13,758 nt of DNA from an uncultured Clostridia bacterium (GCA_934277495.1 CAKQUI010000056.1:1-13758), one strand, 5' to 3'; shown: positions 7,391 to 13,758, numbered from the stretch's first letter. The notes: generated by a model not told the origin, from the letters alone. Program-made: numbers and translations.

Positions 7391-7612
7391 ATGAAAGGGA
7401 TGTGTTATTTCTTTTTCAGAGGATACTACTTCGTGGATGCTGCATCTGAACTGCTGACAGAAAACGGCATACCCAACAGGATAGTCAAGGCACCGGTCAG
7501 GATAAGCAACGGATGCAGCTTTGCTGTTATGACAAACAGCATCGATGCTGAAGAAAGCAGCAAGATGATCAGAAAATCAGGCATCGAAATTGAGCAGACC
7601 ATTATGCTTTGA
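7391..7612 (+). CDS. DUF3343 (Se/S-carrier-like) small protein
   Basis: This is a 73-residue cytoplasmic protein with no signal peptide. The pattern is an N-terminal strand (MCYFFFRG), a helix (AASELLTENGI), then PVRISNGCSF with Cys42, and a final strand (IEIEQTIML). This fits DUF3343, a family described as putative selenium/sulfur carrier-like proteins, where the Cys follows a P-x-x-I-S pattern. Homologues often sit near selenium or sulfur trafficking genes; none is visible here. AGGAGG lies 12 nt before ATG 7391, rather far, but an in-frame TAA directly before the ATG rules out an earlier start. The next in-frame ATG (7400) is an alternative. It is the last gene before a strong terminator. 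Its function is unknown. Confidence 0.72.
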   Translation: MKGMCYFFFRGYYFVDAASELLTENGIPNRIVKAPVRISNGCSFAVMTNSIDAEESSKMIRKSGIEIEQTIML

Positions 7613-7633
7613 AATATAACGTAAAGTGGCTCG

Positions 7634-7668
7634 AAAATGGCTGTATTTCAACGAATACAGCCATTTTT
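7634..7668 (+). terminator. Strong rho-independent terminator closing region 1
   Basis: A perfect 14-bp stem (7634-7647 with 7654-7667), a 6-nt loop TCAACG and a TTTTT tail. The A-run on the 5' side means it could also act on the minus strand, though no minus-strand gene ends here. Confidence 0.9.
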
Positions 7669-7683
7669 ATGGCGAATGACGCA

Positions 7684-7712
7684 TTGACATTTGGATACTT
7701 GTAGTGTATCAT
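7684..7712 (+). promoter_or_regulatory. Sigma-A-type promoter for the SH3b-glucosaminidase operon
   Basis: TTGACA (7684-7689), a 17-nt spacer, and TATCAT (7707-7712). It lies between the upstream terminator and the gene at 7779, giving a leader of about 60 nt. I saw no riboswitch-like structure in the leader. Confidence 0.78.
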
Positions 7713-7778
7713 TTCAATAGATTTTGTGAAAACTGGAATATTTTTTAGGTATTATATGAAGAAGACCAGGAGGTAATA

Positions 7779-9764
7779 ATGGCGGTAAATGATCGGAGAC
7801 CGTACAGTCGTGCAGTGTCGTTATTTCTGATCGTCCTGATGGTAACTGGCATTTTTTCCATTTCAGCCATGTCGGGAGATCATTATGCATACGGAGCCAG
7901 CGAGACCGGCAAAGTGACAGCATCGGAACTCAATGTCCGCTCAGGAGCAGGCACATCGTACAAGATAATAGGCACCGTGAAAAAAGGAAAAACATTCACC
8001 ATCACAGGTACAGTGAAGGACAAGTCCGGGACGAAATGGTACAAGTTCAAATACAGCTCAAAGAACGGATATGTTTCGGCAAAATATGTGACCATCGTGA
8101 AGGGCTTCACTGTAACAGCTGTAAAAGATCTCAAAGGGACTGTGAATTCGTCCGGAGGTCTGAACGTCCGCAAAGGACCGGGGACAAGCTATGCATCGCT
8201 GGGTATCATCGCCAACGGCAAGTCCTTCACGATAACAGGCAAGGCGAAGGACAGCAAAGGCGTATGGTGGTACAGATTCACATTTAAAAGCAAGACAGGA
8301 TATGTTTCATCAAAGTATGTGAAGACGAAATCGACAGCACCGACTGTAACAGCTGTCAAAAATCTTAAAGGTACTGTAACAAGCTCCGATGGCGTCAATG
8401 TCAGATCCGGCATCGGCACATCATACAAAAAACTGGGCACTCTTGCCAAAGGCAAGACGTTCACGATAACAGGCAAGGCGAAGGACAGCAAAGGCGTGTA
8501 CTGGTACAGGATGACCTACAACAGCAGCACCGGATATGTCCAGTCAGGATACATAAAGACTACAACGGTTTCATCATCCGGAGGCAGCAGTGGCAGTACC
8601 AGCACAGCTACATACAAGATAGGAACTGTGACTGCCAGCGACGGTCTCAATGTGCGTTCAGGTGCAGGAACAGGCTACAGTATACTTACAGTACTGGATA
8701 AGGGTATATCTGTTGAGATAACAGATTCGAAGAAAGCCAGCAACGGCAAGACATGGTATTCGTACAAGTATTCATCCAGCAAAAAAGGCTATATGTGTTC
8801 AGACTATGTCAAAGTGAAGACTGTCAAGTCAGACAGCAGTTTTGAAACATATATGACGAAGCAGGGTTTTCCTGAAAGCTACAAGCCGGGTCTGAGAGTG
8901 CTCCATGCATCGCATCCGAAATGGGTGTTCAAGTCGGTAAAGACAGGCTACAGCTGGTCATCGGCTCTTTCAAAGGAAAGTGTCATCGGCAGGAACCTTG
9001 TCAGTCCGTCATCGCCTAAGTCATACAGATCAACAGCGTCAGGTTCATACAATTCAAGGACCGGGGCGTGGACAAGATTTGACGGAAGCTGGTATGCAGC
9101 CAACTCCAAGGTCATAGCATATTATATGGATCCGAGGAATTTTCTCACAGAAAACGGAATATATCAGTTCATGACGCATAAATATGACAGTGGATCTCAG
9201 AATGCAACTACAGTAAAAGCTGTCATAAAAGGATCTTTCATGGCTGGAAAGAATCCGGGAGGCGGTTATTCGTCATATCAGTCGCTGATAAATGCAGCCG
9301 GAAAGAATACAGGTGTCAATTCGAATGTACTGGCTGCGATGATAATACAGGAGCAGGGCTGGAGCGGCAGCAGCCTGTGTCTTGGCAACTACTCTGGCTA
9401 TAAAGGATATTACAATTTCTTCAACATAGGTGCATATACGTCGGGCTCAATGAGCGCAGTACAGAGAGGTCTGTGGTACGCCAAGAGACAGGGATGGAAC
9501 ACACAGTACAAGTCCATAAAGGGCGGTGCTAAATTCTATGCAGACAGCTATGTCAAGGCTAAACAGGACTCATATTACACCAAGAAGTTCAATGTTAAGA
9601 ACGGAGAATCCAAAGTCGGTACACACCAGTACATGACAAATGTGGCTGCAGCAGCCAGCGAAGGCAGTCTTGTGAAGAGAGCATACAGCGGTTCAGACTA
9701 TCCTGTAGTATTCGAACTGCCTGTTTATAACAGTATGCCGGCAGCAGCATGCCCTCTTCCATAG
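7779..9764 (+). CDS. Secreted SH3b-repeat glucosaminidase (peptidoglycan hydrolase)
   Basis: This is a 661-residue exported protein. The signal sequence has a basic start, a hydrophobic core near 12-30, and a likely signal-peptidase site after A40 (YGA). Four bacterial SH3 (SH3b) cell-wall-binding repeats follow at about 43-104, 119-181, 198-260 and 281-344, each with an LNVR/VNVRSG-type strand and a WY...GYV end. A Ser/Gly linker separates repeats 3 and 4. Residues about 354-440 (FPESYKPGLRVLHASHP...) form a distinct segment without a name I know. The C-terminal part (about 440-640) resembles the endo-beta-N-acetylglucosaminidase (glucosaminidase) domain, with likely catalytic Glu525 in IIQEQGW. 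It probably cuts peptidoglycan glycan strands during growth or separation. AGGAGGT sits 4 nt before ATG 7779. It shares an operon with the cohesin-like gene. Confidence 0.88.
   Translation: MAVNDRRPYSRAVSLFLIVLMVTGIFSISAMSGDHYAYGASETGKVTASELNVRSGAGTSYKIIGTVKKGKTFTITGTVKDKSGTKWYKFKYSSKNGYVSAKYVTIVKGFTVTAVKDLKGTVNSSGGLNVRKGPGTSYASLGIIANGKSFTITGKAKDSKGVWWYRFTFKSKTGYVSSKYVKTKSTAPTVTAVKNLKGTVTSSDGVNVRSGIGTSYKKLGTLAKGKTFTITGKAKDSKGVYWYRMTYNSSTGYVQSGYIKTTTVSSSGGSSGSTSTATYKIGTVTASDGLNVRSGAGTGYSILTVLDKGISVEITDSKKASNGKTWYSYKYSSSKKGYMCSDYVKVKTVKSDSSFETYMTKQGFPESYKPGLRVLHASHPKWVFKSVKTGYSWSSALSKESVIGRNLVSPSSPKSYRSTASGSYNSRTGAWTRFDGSWYAANSKVIAYYMDPRNFLTENGIYQFMTHKYDSGSQNATTVKAVIKGSFMAGKNPGGGYSSYQSLINAAGKNTGVNSNVLAAMIIQEQGWSGSSLCLGNYSGYKGYYNFFNIGAYTSGSMSAVQRGLWYAKRQGWNTQYKSIKGGAKFYADSYVKAKQDSYYTKKFNVKNGESKVGTHQYMTNVAAAASEGSLVKRAYSGSDYPVVFELPVYNSMPAAACPLP
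8226..8263 (+). repeat. 38-nt exact direct repeat, copy 1 (SH3b repeat 2)
   Basis: The 38 bases here are identical to 8460-8497, an offset of 234 nt or 78 codons. Both encode the same part of an SH3b repeat (FTITGKAKDSKGV). Confidence 0.95.
8460..8497 (+). repeat. 38-nt exact direct repeat, copy 2 (SH3b repeat 3)
   Basis: Second copy of the identical 38-base segment. Flanking sequence is similar but diverged, for example the ACTGTAACAGCTGT segment at 8109 and again at 8343, with the same 234-nt offset. This indicates internal duplication or gene conversion of SH3b units. Confidence 0.95.
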
Positions 9765-9781
9765 CAGGAGGTAATTTGTAA

Positions 9782-10462
9782 ATGTATAACAGAATAAAAC
9801 GTGCAGCAGCGGTGATCCTTGCAGTGATGCTGATGATACCGATGGCAGCATCCTATAGCTTTGCAGCAGCAGGCGTATCTGTTTCCGGAGGAGACAATAT
9901 AAAGGGAGGAGATACCTTCACGCTCAAAGTCACCTTCAAAGGCGGCAATATCGGAAGGGTGGACGGAGGACTCACCTACGACACCGACAGGCTGACATAT
10001 ATATCAGGAGGCAGCAGCAGCGGCAATTCCGGATATGTGCAGCTTACCGAGGCAGGCACAGGAGAAGCTATAACTTTCAACTTGAAATTCCGTGCAGTCA
10101 AAGACGGCATAACCACAGTGAACGTATCGACTAATGAAGTCTATGATCTGGACGAACGTGAGATGTCGTCACTGTCAGGTTCAAAGTCAGTGAATATAGT
10201 AGGAAGCGCAGCTTCAGACAAGGCATCTTCCGCATCGACTGAACCCACTGACGAAACATCAGACGAAAATATAGAAACAGAGACCCAGCAGAGGCGGGGC
10301 GTAGATGAAAAGCCGGCAGAAAAGACCACCAGCAGCTCCGTCAACGTGACAGCAGTACTTGCCATAGCAGCCGCAGTAGCAGCGATACTGCTGGTGATAG
10401 TAGCCATAGCACTGAAAAAAAGCCGGAAAAAAGCAAAGAAAAATAAAAAACACAGACACTGA
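9782..10462 (+). CDS. Membrane-anchored cohesin-domain protein
   Basis: This is a 226-residue protein. The signal peptide (MYNRIKR, hydrophobic core 8-24) likely ends after SFAAA at residue 30. Residues about 32-141 fit a cohesin-like beta-sandwich: VSVSGGDNIKGGDTFTLKVTF, then GRVDGGLTYDTDRLTY, then a strand with ITFNLKFRAVKDG. A Ser/Thr/Glu-rich stalk (about 142-186) leads to one C-terminal membrane helix (about 189-211) and a very basic cytoplasmic tail (KKSRKKAKKNKKHRH). So the domain is displayed outside the cell and anchored at its C-terminus. The gene lies 17 nt after the glucosaminidase gene (AGGAGG about 10 nt before ATG 9782), so the two are almost certainly co-transcribed. No dockerin is visible in the window. 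The cohesin call rests on pattern recognition only. Confidence 0.78.
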   Translation: MYNRIKRAAAVILAVMLMIPMAASYSFAAAGVSVSGGDNIKGGDTFTLKVTFKGGNIGRVDGGLTYDTDRLTYISGGSSSGNSGYVQLTEAGTGEAITFNLKFRAVKDGITTVNVSTNEVYDLDEREMSSLSGSKSVNIVGSAASDKASSASTEPTDETSDENIETETQQRRGVDEKPAEKTTSSSVNVTAVLAIAAAVAAILLVIVAIALKKSRKKAKKNKKHRH

Positions 10463-10482
10463 GTCTAATATAGAAAAAACAG

Positions 10483-10520
10483 CGACTCTGATACATCGCA
10501 GGATGTGTCAGAGTCGTTTT
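10483..10520 (+). terminator. Bidirectional terminator between converging genes
   Basis: A 15-bp stem with one G-U wobble (10483-10497 with 10502-10516), a 4-nt loop GCAG, a T-run after it on the plus strand (10517-10520), and a run of six A just before it (10474-10479) that reads as a T-run on the minus strand. It can serve both the cohesin-like gene and the aminopeptidase gene. Confidence 0.88.
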
Positions 10521-10530
10521 GATATCGGTG

Positions 10531-11640
10531 TTATTTAAGGTTTTCCGGATTCAGTCCTTCGAGTTCCGGGATGACGAATATGCCGTCTTTGCGTATCAGT
10601 ACGTCGTCGAAGTATATCTCGCCGCCGCCGTATTCAGGTCGCTGGATCATCACGAGATCCCAGTGGACGGAGGATTTGTTGCCGTTGAAAGCGTCTTCAT
10701 ATGCGGCTCCCGGGGTCAGATGGAAGCTTCCTGCGATCTTTTCATCGAAAAGCGTGTCTTTCATCGGGTGGAGTATATACGGATTCACGCCGAGGGCGAA
10801 TTCTCCGAAATATCTTGCTCCGTCATCGGTGTCAAGCAGCTGATTTATACGCTCGTTGTTGTTCGACGTTGCCTTGACGATCTTTCCGTCTTTGATCTTG
10901 AAAACTATATTCTCGTAAGTGAAGCCCTGTTCCTCAGACGGAGTATTGTATGATATGGTGCCGTTCATGGATTCTCTTACCGGAGCCGTATATACTTCGC
11001 CATCCGGGATGTTCATTTCACCGTCGCATTTCACTGCCGGGATGCCCTTTATGGAAAATCTCAGATCTGTGCCCGGCCCTTTGATGCGGACCTTGTCAGT
11101 GCGTTCCATGAGCTCTACGAGAGGATCCATAGCTTTGCTCATTTTTCTGTAGTCGAGAGTGCAGACATCGAAGAAGAAGTCTTCAAAGGCCTCCTGGCTC
11201 TGTCCTGCCAGCTGTGCCATCGATCCGTTTGGATATCTCAGGATCACCCATTTTGTCTTGTTGACTCTCTGGTCAAGGACAGGCTGTGTTATTGAACTGT
11301 ACATATTGAGCTTTTCCGCAGGTACATCAGAAAGCTCGGATGTATTCTCACCGGCACGTATGGCGATATATGCGTCCATACCTTTCATCTGCGCCAGCTG
11401 GCAGTCCTTCAGGAACTCTATCTGCTCCTCGCTGCTGCCCAGCAGTATCTCTCTTGTTATCACAGAATCTCTTATCTCTGTATACGGCATACCGCCACGT
11501 TCATATGTGTTTTTGATGAGCTGCCTTACGAGATTTTTGCAGCATTCTCCTTCATAGCTTATCAGTATCTTTTCTCCGGGCTGTATATCGCATGAGTATC
11601 CGATAAGAAGATCAGCCAGCTTTTTTATTCTCGGGTCCAT
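10531..11640 (-). CDS. M29-family aminopeptidase (AmpS/PepS type)
   Basis: This is a 369-residue cytoplasmic two-metal aminopeptidase that releases N-terminal amino acids from peptides; the family includes AmpS, PepS and AmpT. Visible landmarks are the N-terminal domain with VQPGE-like IQPGEKILISYE near 19-30, the switch to the catalytic domain near GPGTDLRFSI (188-197), GEMNIPDGEVYTAP at 207-220 with E215, FGEFALGVNP at 278-287 with E280, and SFHLTPGAAYEDAF at 305-318 with H307 and Y314, then H326 and D328 in HWDL. These match the metal and catalytic residues expected of the family, so it looks active. AGGAGGT sits 4 nt before the ATG at 11640. It is a single-gene unit with its own promoter. 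Confidence 0.9.
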   Translation of the reverse strand: MDPRIKKLADLLIGYSCDIQPGEKILISYEGECCKNLVRQLIKNTYERGGMPYTEIRDSVITREILLGSSEEQIEFLKDCQLAQMKGMDAYIAIRAGENTSELSDVPAEKLNMYSSITQPVLDQRVNKTKWVILRYPNGSMAQLAGQSQEAFEDFFFDVCTLDYRKMSKAMDPLVELMERTDKVRIKGPGTDLRFSIKGIPAVKCDGEMNIPDGEVYTAPVRESMNGTISYNTPSEEQGFTYENIVFKIKDGKIVKATSNNNERINQLLDTDDGARYFGEFALGVNPYILHPMKDTLFDEKIAGSFHLTPGAAYEDAFNGNKSSVHWDLVMIQRPEYGGGEIYFDDVLIRKDGIFVIPELEGLNPENLK

Positions 11641-11701
11641 TGTTACCTCCTGTGTTTCAGATATATTAATAATTGTATATATGTGTAAATTTCTGTAGCT
11701 T

Positions 11702-11730
11702 ATTATACCCCATGTGTGTTATTTTTAAAA
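11702..11730 (-). promoter_or_regulatory. Possible promoter for the aminopeptidase gene
   Basis: On the minus strand a perfect TATAAT (11707-11702) is preceded, after 17 nt, by TTTTAA (11730-11725), a poor -35 match. Transcription would begin about 55 nt before the ATG at 11640. No equally good promoter was found for the divergent gene at 11765. Confidence 0.5.
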
Positions 11731-11764
11731 GGGGAGAAAGACGCAGATTTTTCGGAGGACATCA

Positions 11765-12721
11765 ATGAAGCACATTTTTATCATGAACCCTGCTTCCGGC
11801 AGTGTGAGGAAGCGTGACAGACTTGTGGAAAGTATAGAAACAGCTGTACAAGAGGCCGGAGCTGATCACGAGATATATTTCACGAAACATCAGGGAGACT
11901 GCAGGGACTATGTTAAAAAAGCCTGCCTGGAGTATTCCGCAGAGGACCGGCCGTTAAGGATATATGGATGCGGCGGAGACGGTACTGTCAATGAAGTGGT
12001 GAACGGTGCATATGGGTATGAAAATGTCGAGATCGGCATAATACCGATGGGTACAGGAAACGATTACATACGAAATTACGGGAAAGTTTCAGATTTCAAG
12101 GATATCAGAAGACAGCTTGCAGGGACATCCGTGTACAGCGATGCTATACGCTACAGAGCTGAATATAAAGGTGTTGTGACTGAAGGGTACTGTGCAAACA
12201 TGTTCAATATAGGGTTCGACTGCAATGTGGTGGACCTTACTGCCAGAGTCAAAAGATGGCCTTTGCTCAGCGGATCGCTAGCGTACCTCGTATCAGTCGT
12301 TATAATGCTTGTGAAGAAAAAAGGAGCCGATATACGGATAGAATACAGTGACGGACGTATAAAAGACGGAAAGATACTTCTGGCTGCCATAGCTAATGGA
12401 TGTTACTGCGGCGGGGGCGTCAAAGGCGTTCCTTACTGTGATCTTAATGACGGGCTAATGGATGTGAGCATCATCAACGACATAAGCAGGAGCTTTTTCA
12501 TAAGACTGTTTCCAAGCTATGCAAAGGGGACACATCCTGAAAACAAGTCCATGATAAAAAAGAATGTTCTGGAATATACAAAAGAAAAGACTCTGACCAT
12601 CACAGCGAATGGTGAGAGTCTGAGGCTTTGCACTGACGGTGAGATAACCACCCAGAAACGCATAGGATTCACAGCTGTGAAAAATGCTTTCAGGTTTATC
12701 GTGCCGGCTGGCGTATTGTGA
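11765..12721 (+). CDS. Diacylglycerol/lipid kinase family protein (DgkB/YegS-like)
   Basis: This is a 318-residue protein of the DAGK_cat superfamily. Motifs seen are NPASG at 8-12, the nucleotide-binding loop CGGDGTVNE at 69-77, and GTGND at 96-100, with NIGFDCNVVDLTAR and DGLMDVSII further on. Such enzymes phosphorylate diacylglycerol or related lipids at the inner face of the membrane; in Firmicutes the family includes DgkB, which recycles diacylglycerol released during lipoteichoic acid synthesis. Which lipid is used here cannot be read from sequence. GGAGG lies 6 nt before ATG 11765. The upstream 124-nt gap is shared with the divergent aminopeptidase gene. The gene converges on the racemase gene with a 10-nt gap. 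Confidence 0.87.
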   Translation: MKHIFIMNPASGSVRKRDRLVESIETAVQEAGADHEIYFTKHQGDCRDYVKKACLEYSAEDRPLRIYGCGGDGTVNEVVNGAYGYENVEIGIIPMGTGNDYIRNYGKVSDFKDIRRQLAGTSVYSDAIRYRAEYKGVVTEGYCANMFNIGFDCNVVDLTARVKRWPLLSGSLAYLVSVVIMLVKKKGADIRIEYSDGRIKDGKILLAAIANGCYCGGGVKGVPYCDLNDGLMDVSIINDISRSFFIRLFPSYAKGTHPENKSMIKKNVLEYTKEKTLTITANGESLRLCTDGEITTQKRIGFTAVKNAFRFIVPAGVL

Positions 12722-12754
12722 TCTCAGCAGATCAAAGCTCCACTGAGATTTTTT
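12721..12754 (+). terminator. Short terminator-like hairpin after the lipid kinase gene
   Basis: ATCTCAG (12721-12727) pairs with CTGAGAT (12743-12749), and the 3' arm ends in a run of six T (12749-12754). The stem is only 7 bp and the loop is 15 nt. It overlaps the last codons of the converging racemase gene. Confidence 0.5.
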
Positions 12755-13556
12755 CAGAAAGACTGACGGGACCGCTCAGAAAAATACTTTCGATGCGGCC
12801 GTCTTTTTTTATGATGCGGCTCACCAGTGTCCCTTCGGGCTGCTCAAGTGCAAATTCATGTTCGCCATCCGGAAGTTTTCCGGAGAATGCGTATGACGCA
12901 GCGACAGTACCCGAAGCGCAGCTTCCTTCAAAGTATGTAGTATCGACGTCACGGACATATACCACCGGGGTCATCAGATCGTTGACAGTATCACAGAACA
13001 TCACTCCGAATGCAGGTATGTCATGACTGACATGTTCGTATACATAGTCTTTGAGATTTTCGAATGTCTCATATGAAGGAGCTACATTTTCAAGTATGAG
13101 GTGAGATATGTCGCCTATGTCGATGAGTATGCCGCCTGTGTTTACAGGAAGTTCGTCATCTGTGAATATCCGGCTGCTGGAAGGCACCGGCATATTCATC
13201 CCGACTTCAGAAGTATCATGATCTATGTATGCAGTGAGGACCTTTTCACACCCGCTGACACGGATATCCACGCTCTTTGCTGCAGGCAGGGATCTCAGAG
13301 ATTTGTAGTATGCAAAAGCTCTCGATGCATTGCCGCAGAATTCAAGACCGCACATCTCCATTTCACTGATGTCGTTTACTGATGTATCATCATTTTGTTC
13401 GGAACGTATGAAAGCTACCTGTGCAGCATTGAAACGACCATCTTCCAGCAGTTTCCCTGCAACATCCACATAGTCTATTCTGTTTGTAGGCGTGAGTACC
13501 ATTATAGTGACATTGCCGGAACAGTCGGCAATTATTATATCTTTGATCTTTCCCAT
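12732..13556 (-). CDS. DapF-superfamily amino acid racemase, CntK-like (putative histidine racemase)
   Basis: This is a 274-residue cofactor-independent racemase or epimerase with two active-site cysteines: C74 in LEFCGNAS and C213 in EGSCASGT. True diaminopimelate epimerase has CGNGxR and ACGTGA motifs, and both differ here. The overall pattern instead recalls CntK, the histidine racemase of staphylopine synthesis: SGNVTIMV near 14-21, EQNDD near 54-58, LEFCGNA, RVSGC near 99-103, SCASGT, and LEQPEGT near 237-243. CntK supplies D-His to the synthase CntL; no cntL, cntM or metal importer gene is visible here, so the role may differ. An upstream in-frame ATG at 13568 exists but lacks a ribosome site, so I start at 13556. 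It converges on the kinase gene and diverges from the tRNA gene. Confidence 0.72.
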   Translation of the reverse strand: MGKIKDIIIADCSGNVTIMVLTPTNRIDYVDVAGKLLEDGRFNAAQVAFIRSEQNDDTSVNDISEMEMCGLEFCGNASRAFAYYKSLRSLPAAKSVDIRVSGCEKVLTAYIDHDTSEVGMNMPVPSSSRIFTDDELPVNTGGILIDIGDISHLILENVAPSYETFENLKDYVYEHVSHDIPAFGVMFCDTVNDLMTPVVYVRDVDTTYFEGSCASGTVAASYAFSGKLPDGEHEFALEQPEGTLVSRIIKKDGRIESIFLSGPVSLSEKISVEL

Positions 13557-13562
13557 TGAAGA

Positions 13563-13566
13563 CTCC
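13563..13566 (-). promoter_or_regulatory. Ribosome binding site deciding the racemase start
   Basis: GGAG lies 6 nt before the ATG at 13556 on the minus strand. It overlaps an earlier in-frame ATG (13568), which has only an A/T-rich sequence before it and no ribosome site. The start at 13556 is therefore preferred. Confidence 0.7.
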
Positions 13567-13603
13567 ATTATCTTTATAAATAGAAAATATTCTTATCAGT
13601 AAA

Positions 13604-13632
13604 ATTTTATCACTATAAAGTCTTGCATACAA
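13604..13632 (-). promoter_or_regulatory. Promoter for the racemase gene
   Basis: On the minus strand TTGTAT (13632-13627), a 17-nt spacer, and TAAAAT (13609-13604). It gives a leader of about 40 nt. Its -35 box overlaps the -35 box of the divergent tRNA promoter by two bases. Confidence 0.6.
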
Positions 13633-13651
13633 CTGAATTTTAAGGTATACT
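13623..13651 (+). promoter_or_regulatory. Promoter for tRNA-Ser
   Basis: TTGCAT (13623-13628), a 17-nt spacer, and TATACT (13646-13651). The predicted start of transcription is about 25 nt before the tRNA. Confidence 0.7.
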
Positions 13652-13681
13652 TGAGAAGTTCAGAAAAAATGGATAAAACAA

Positions 13682-13758
13682 GGAGAGTTGTCAGAGTGGT
13701 CGATCGTGCAGCACTCGAAATGCTGTGTCCTTAACCGGACCCAGGGTTCGAATCCCTG
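13682..13758 (+). tRNA. tRNA-Ser (anticodon CGA), 3' end outside window
   Basis: The 77 nt present form a class II tRNA up to the end of the T stem. The acceptor 5' strand is GGAGAGU. The anticodon stem CAGCA (13709-13713) pairs with TGCTG (13721-13725) around loop CTCGAAA, giving anticodon CGA at 13716-13718, which reads UCG serine codons. A long variable arm follows (GTCC, loop TTAACC, GGAC), as expected for serine. The T arm CAGGG-TTCGAAT-CCCTG ends exactly at the window edge, so the acceptor 3' strand is not seen. Confidence 0.93.

Noticed and set aside
7883..8830. Repeated DNA that could suggest a CRISPR array or tandem repeat locus
   Set aside because: The repeats are in frame, 234 nt apart, partly diverged, and encode SH3b domains.
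10519..10953. 144-codon plus-strand frame over the aminopeptidase gene
   Set aside because: It is antisense to the M29 aminopeptidase, begins inside the terminator tail, and has no ribosome site.
12732..13556. Calling the racemase true DapF (diaminopimelate epimerase)
   Set aside because: Both Cys motifs depart from the DapF pattern, and the rest of the sequence fits CntK-type racemases better.
1..13758. Mobile elements, prophage, toxin-antitoxin or defence genes
   Set aside because: No transposase, integrase, terminal inverted repeats, or known defence-protein motifs were seen, and composition looks even across the window.

Overview
The window looks like ordinary chromosome from an anaerobic, low-to-mid-GC Gram-positive bacterium of the class Clostridia. 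The evidence is near-perfect aggagg-type ribosome sites on most genes, heavy use of AGA/AGG and ATA codons, DacF-, RmuC- and PyNP-type proteins of Firmicutes style, and a secreted SH3b-glucosaminidase paired with a membrane-anchored cohesin-fold protein, an arrangement I associate with Clostridia. I cannot name the genus. Codon use and composition look even throughout, and I see no transposase, integrase, phage gene, CRISPR array or defence cassette.

Region 1 (1-7668) is a run of nine plus-strand genes with short gaps, closed by a strong 14-bp terminator at 7634-7668. In order they are: the 3' end of an EamA-type transporter, recX (regulator of RecA), tcdA (tRNA t6A cyclisation), rmuC (DNA-rearrangement limiting protein), a metallophosphoesterase, pyrimidine-nucleoside phosphorylase, a BMP/PnrA-type nucleoside-binding lipoprotein, a D,D-carboxypeptidase (penicillin-binding protein), and a 73-residue DUF3343 (Se/S-carrier-like) protein. 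The phosphorylase and the lipoprotein together suggest nucleoside uptake and salvage. A hairpin before the carboxypeptidase may split the run.

Region 2 (7684-10520) is a two-gene cell-surface operon. It has a clear sigma-A-type promoter (TTGACA, 17 nt, TATCAT), a secreted 661-residue protein with four SH3b repeats and a C-terminal glucosaminidase domain, and a 226-residue protein with a signal peptide, a cohesin-like domain, a Ser/Thr/Glu-rich stalk and a C-terminal membrane anchor. It ends in a bidirectional terminator shared with the converging aminopeptidase gene.

Region 3 (10531-13758) holds a minus-strand M29-family aminopeptidase, a divergent plus-strand diacylglycerol/lipid kinase-type gene, a minus-strand two-cysteine racemase of the DapF superfamily that most resembles CntK-type histidine racemases, and the first 77 nt of a serine tRNA (anticodon CGA) cut by the window edge. 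The racemase and the tRNA are transcribed divergently from predicted promoters whose -35 boxes overlap.

I did not find a convincing new multi-gene system. The items most worth following are the lone CntK-like racemase, the conserved-looking unnamed segment between the SH3b repeats and the glucosaminidase domain, the cohesin-like membrane protein with no visible dockerin partner, and the orphan DUF3343 protein.
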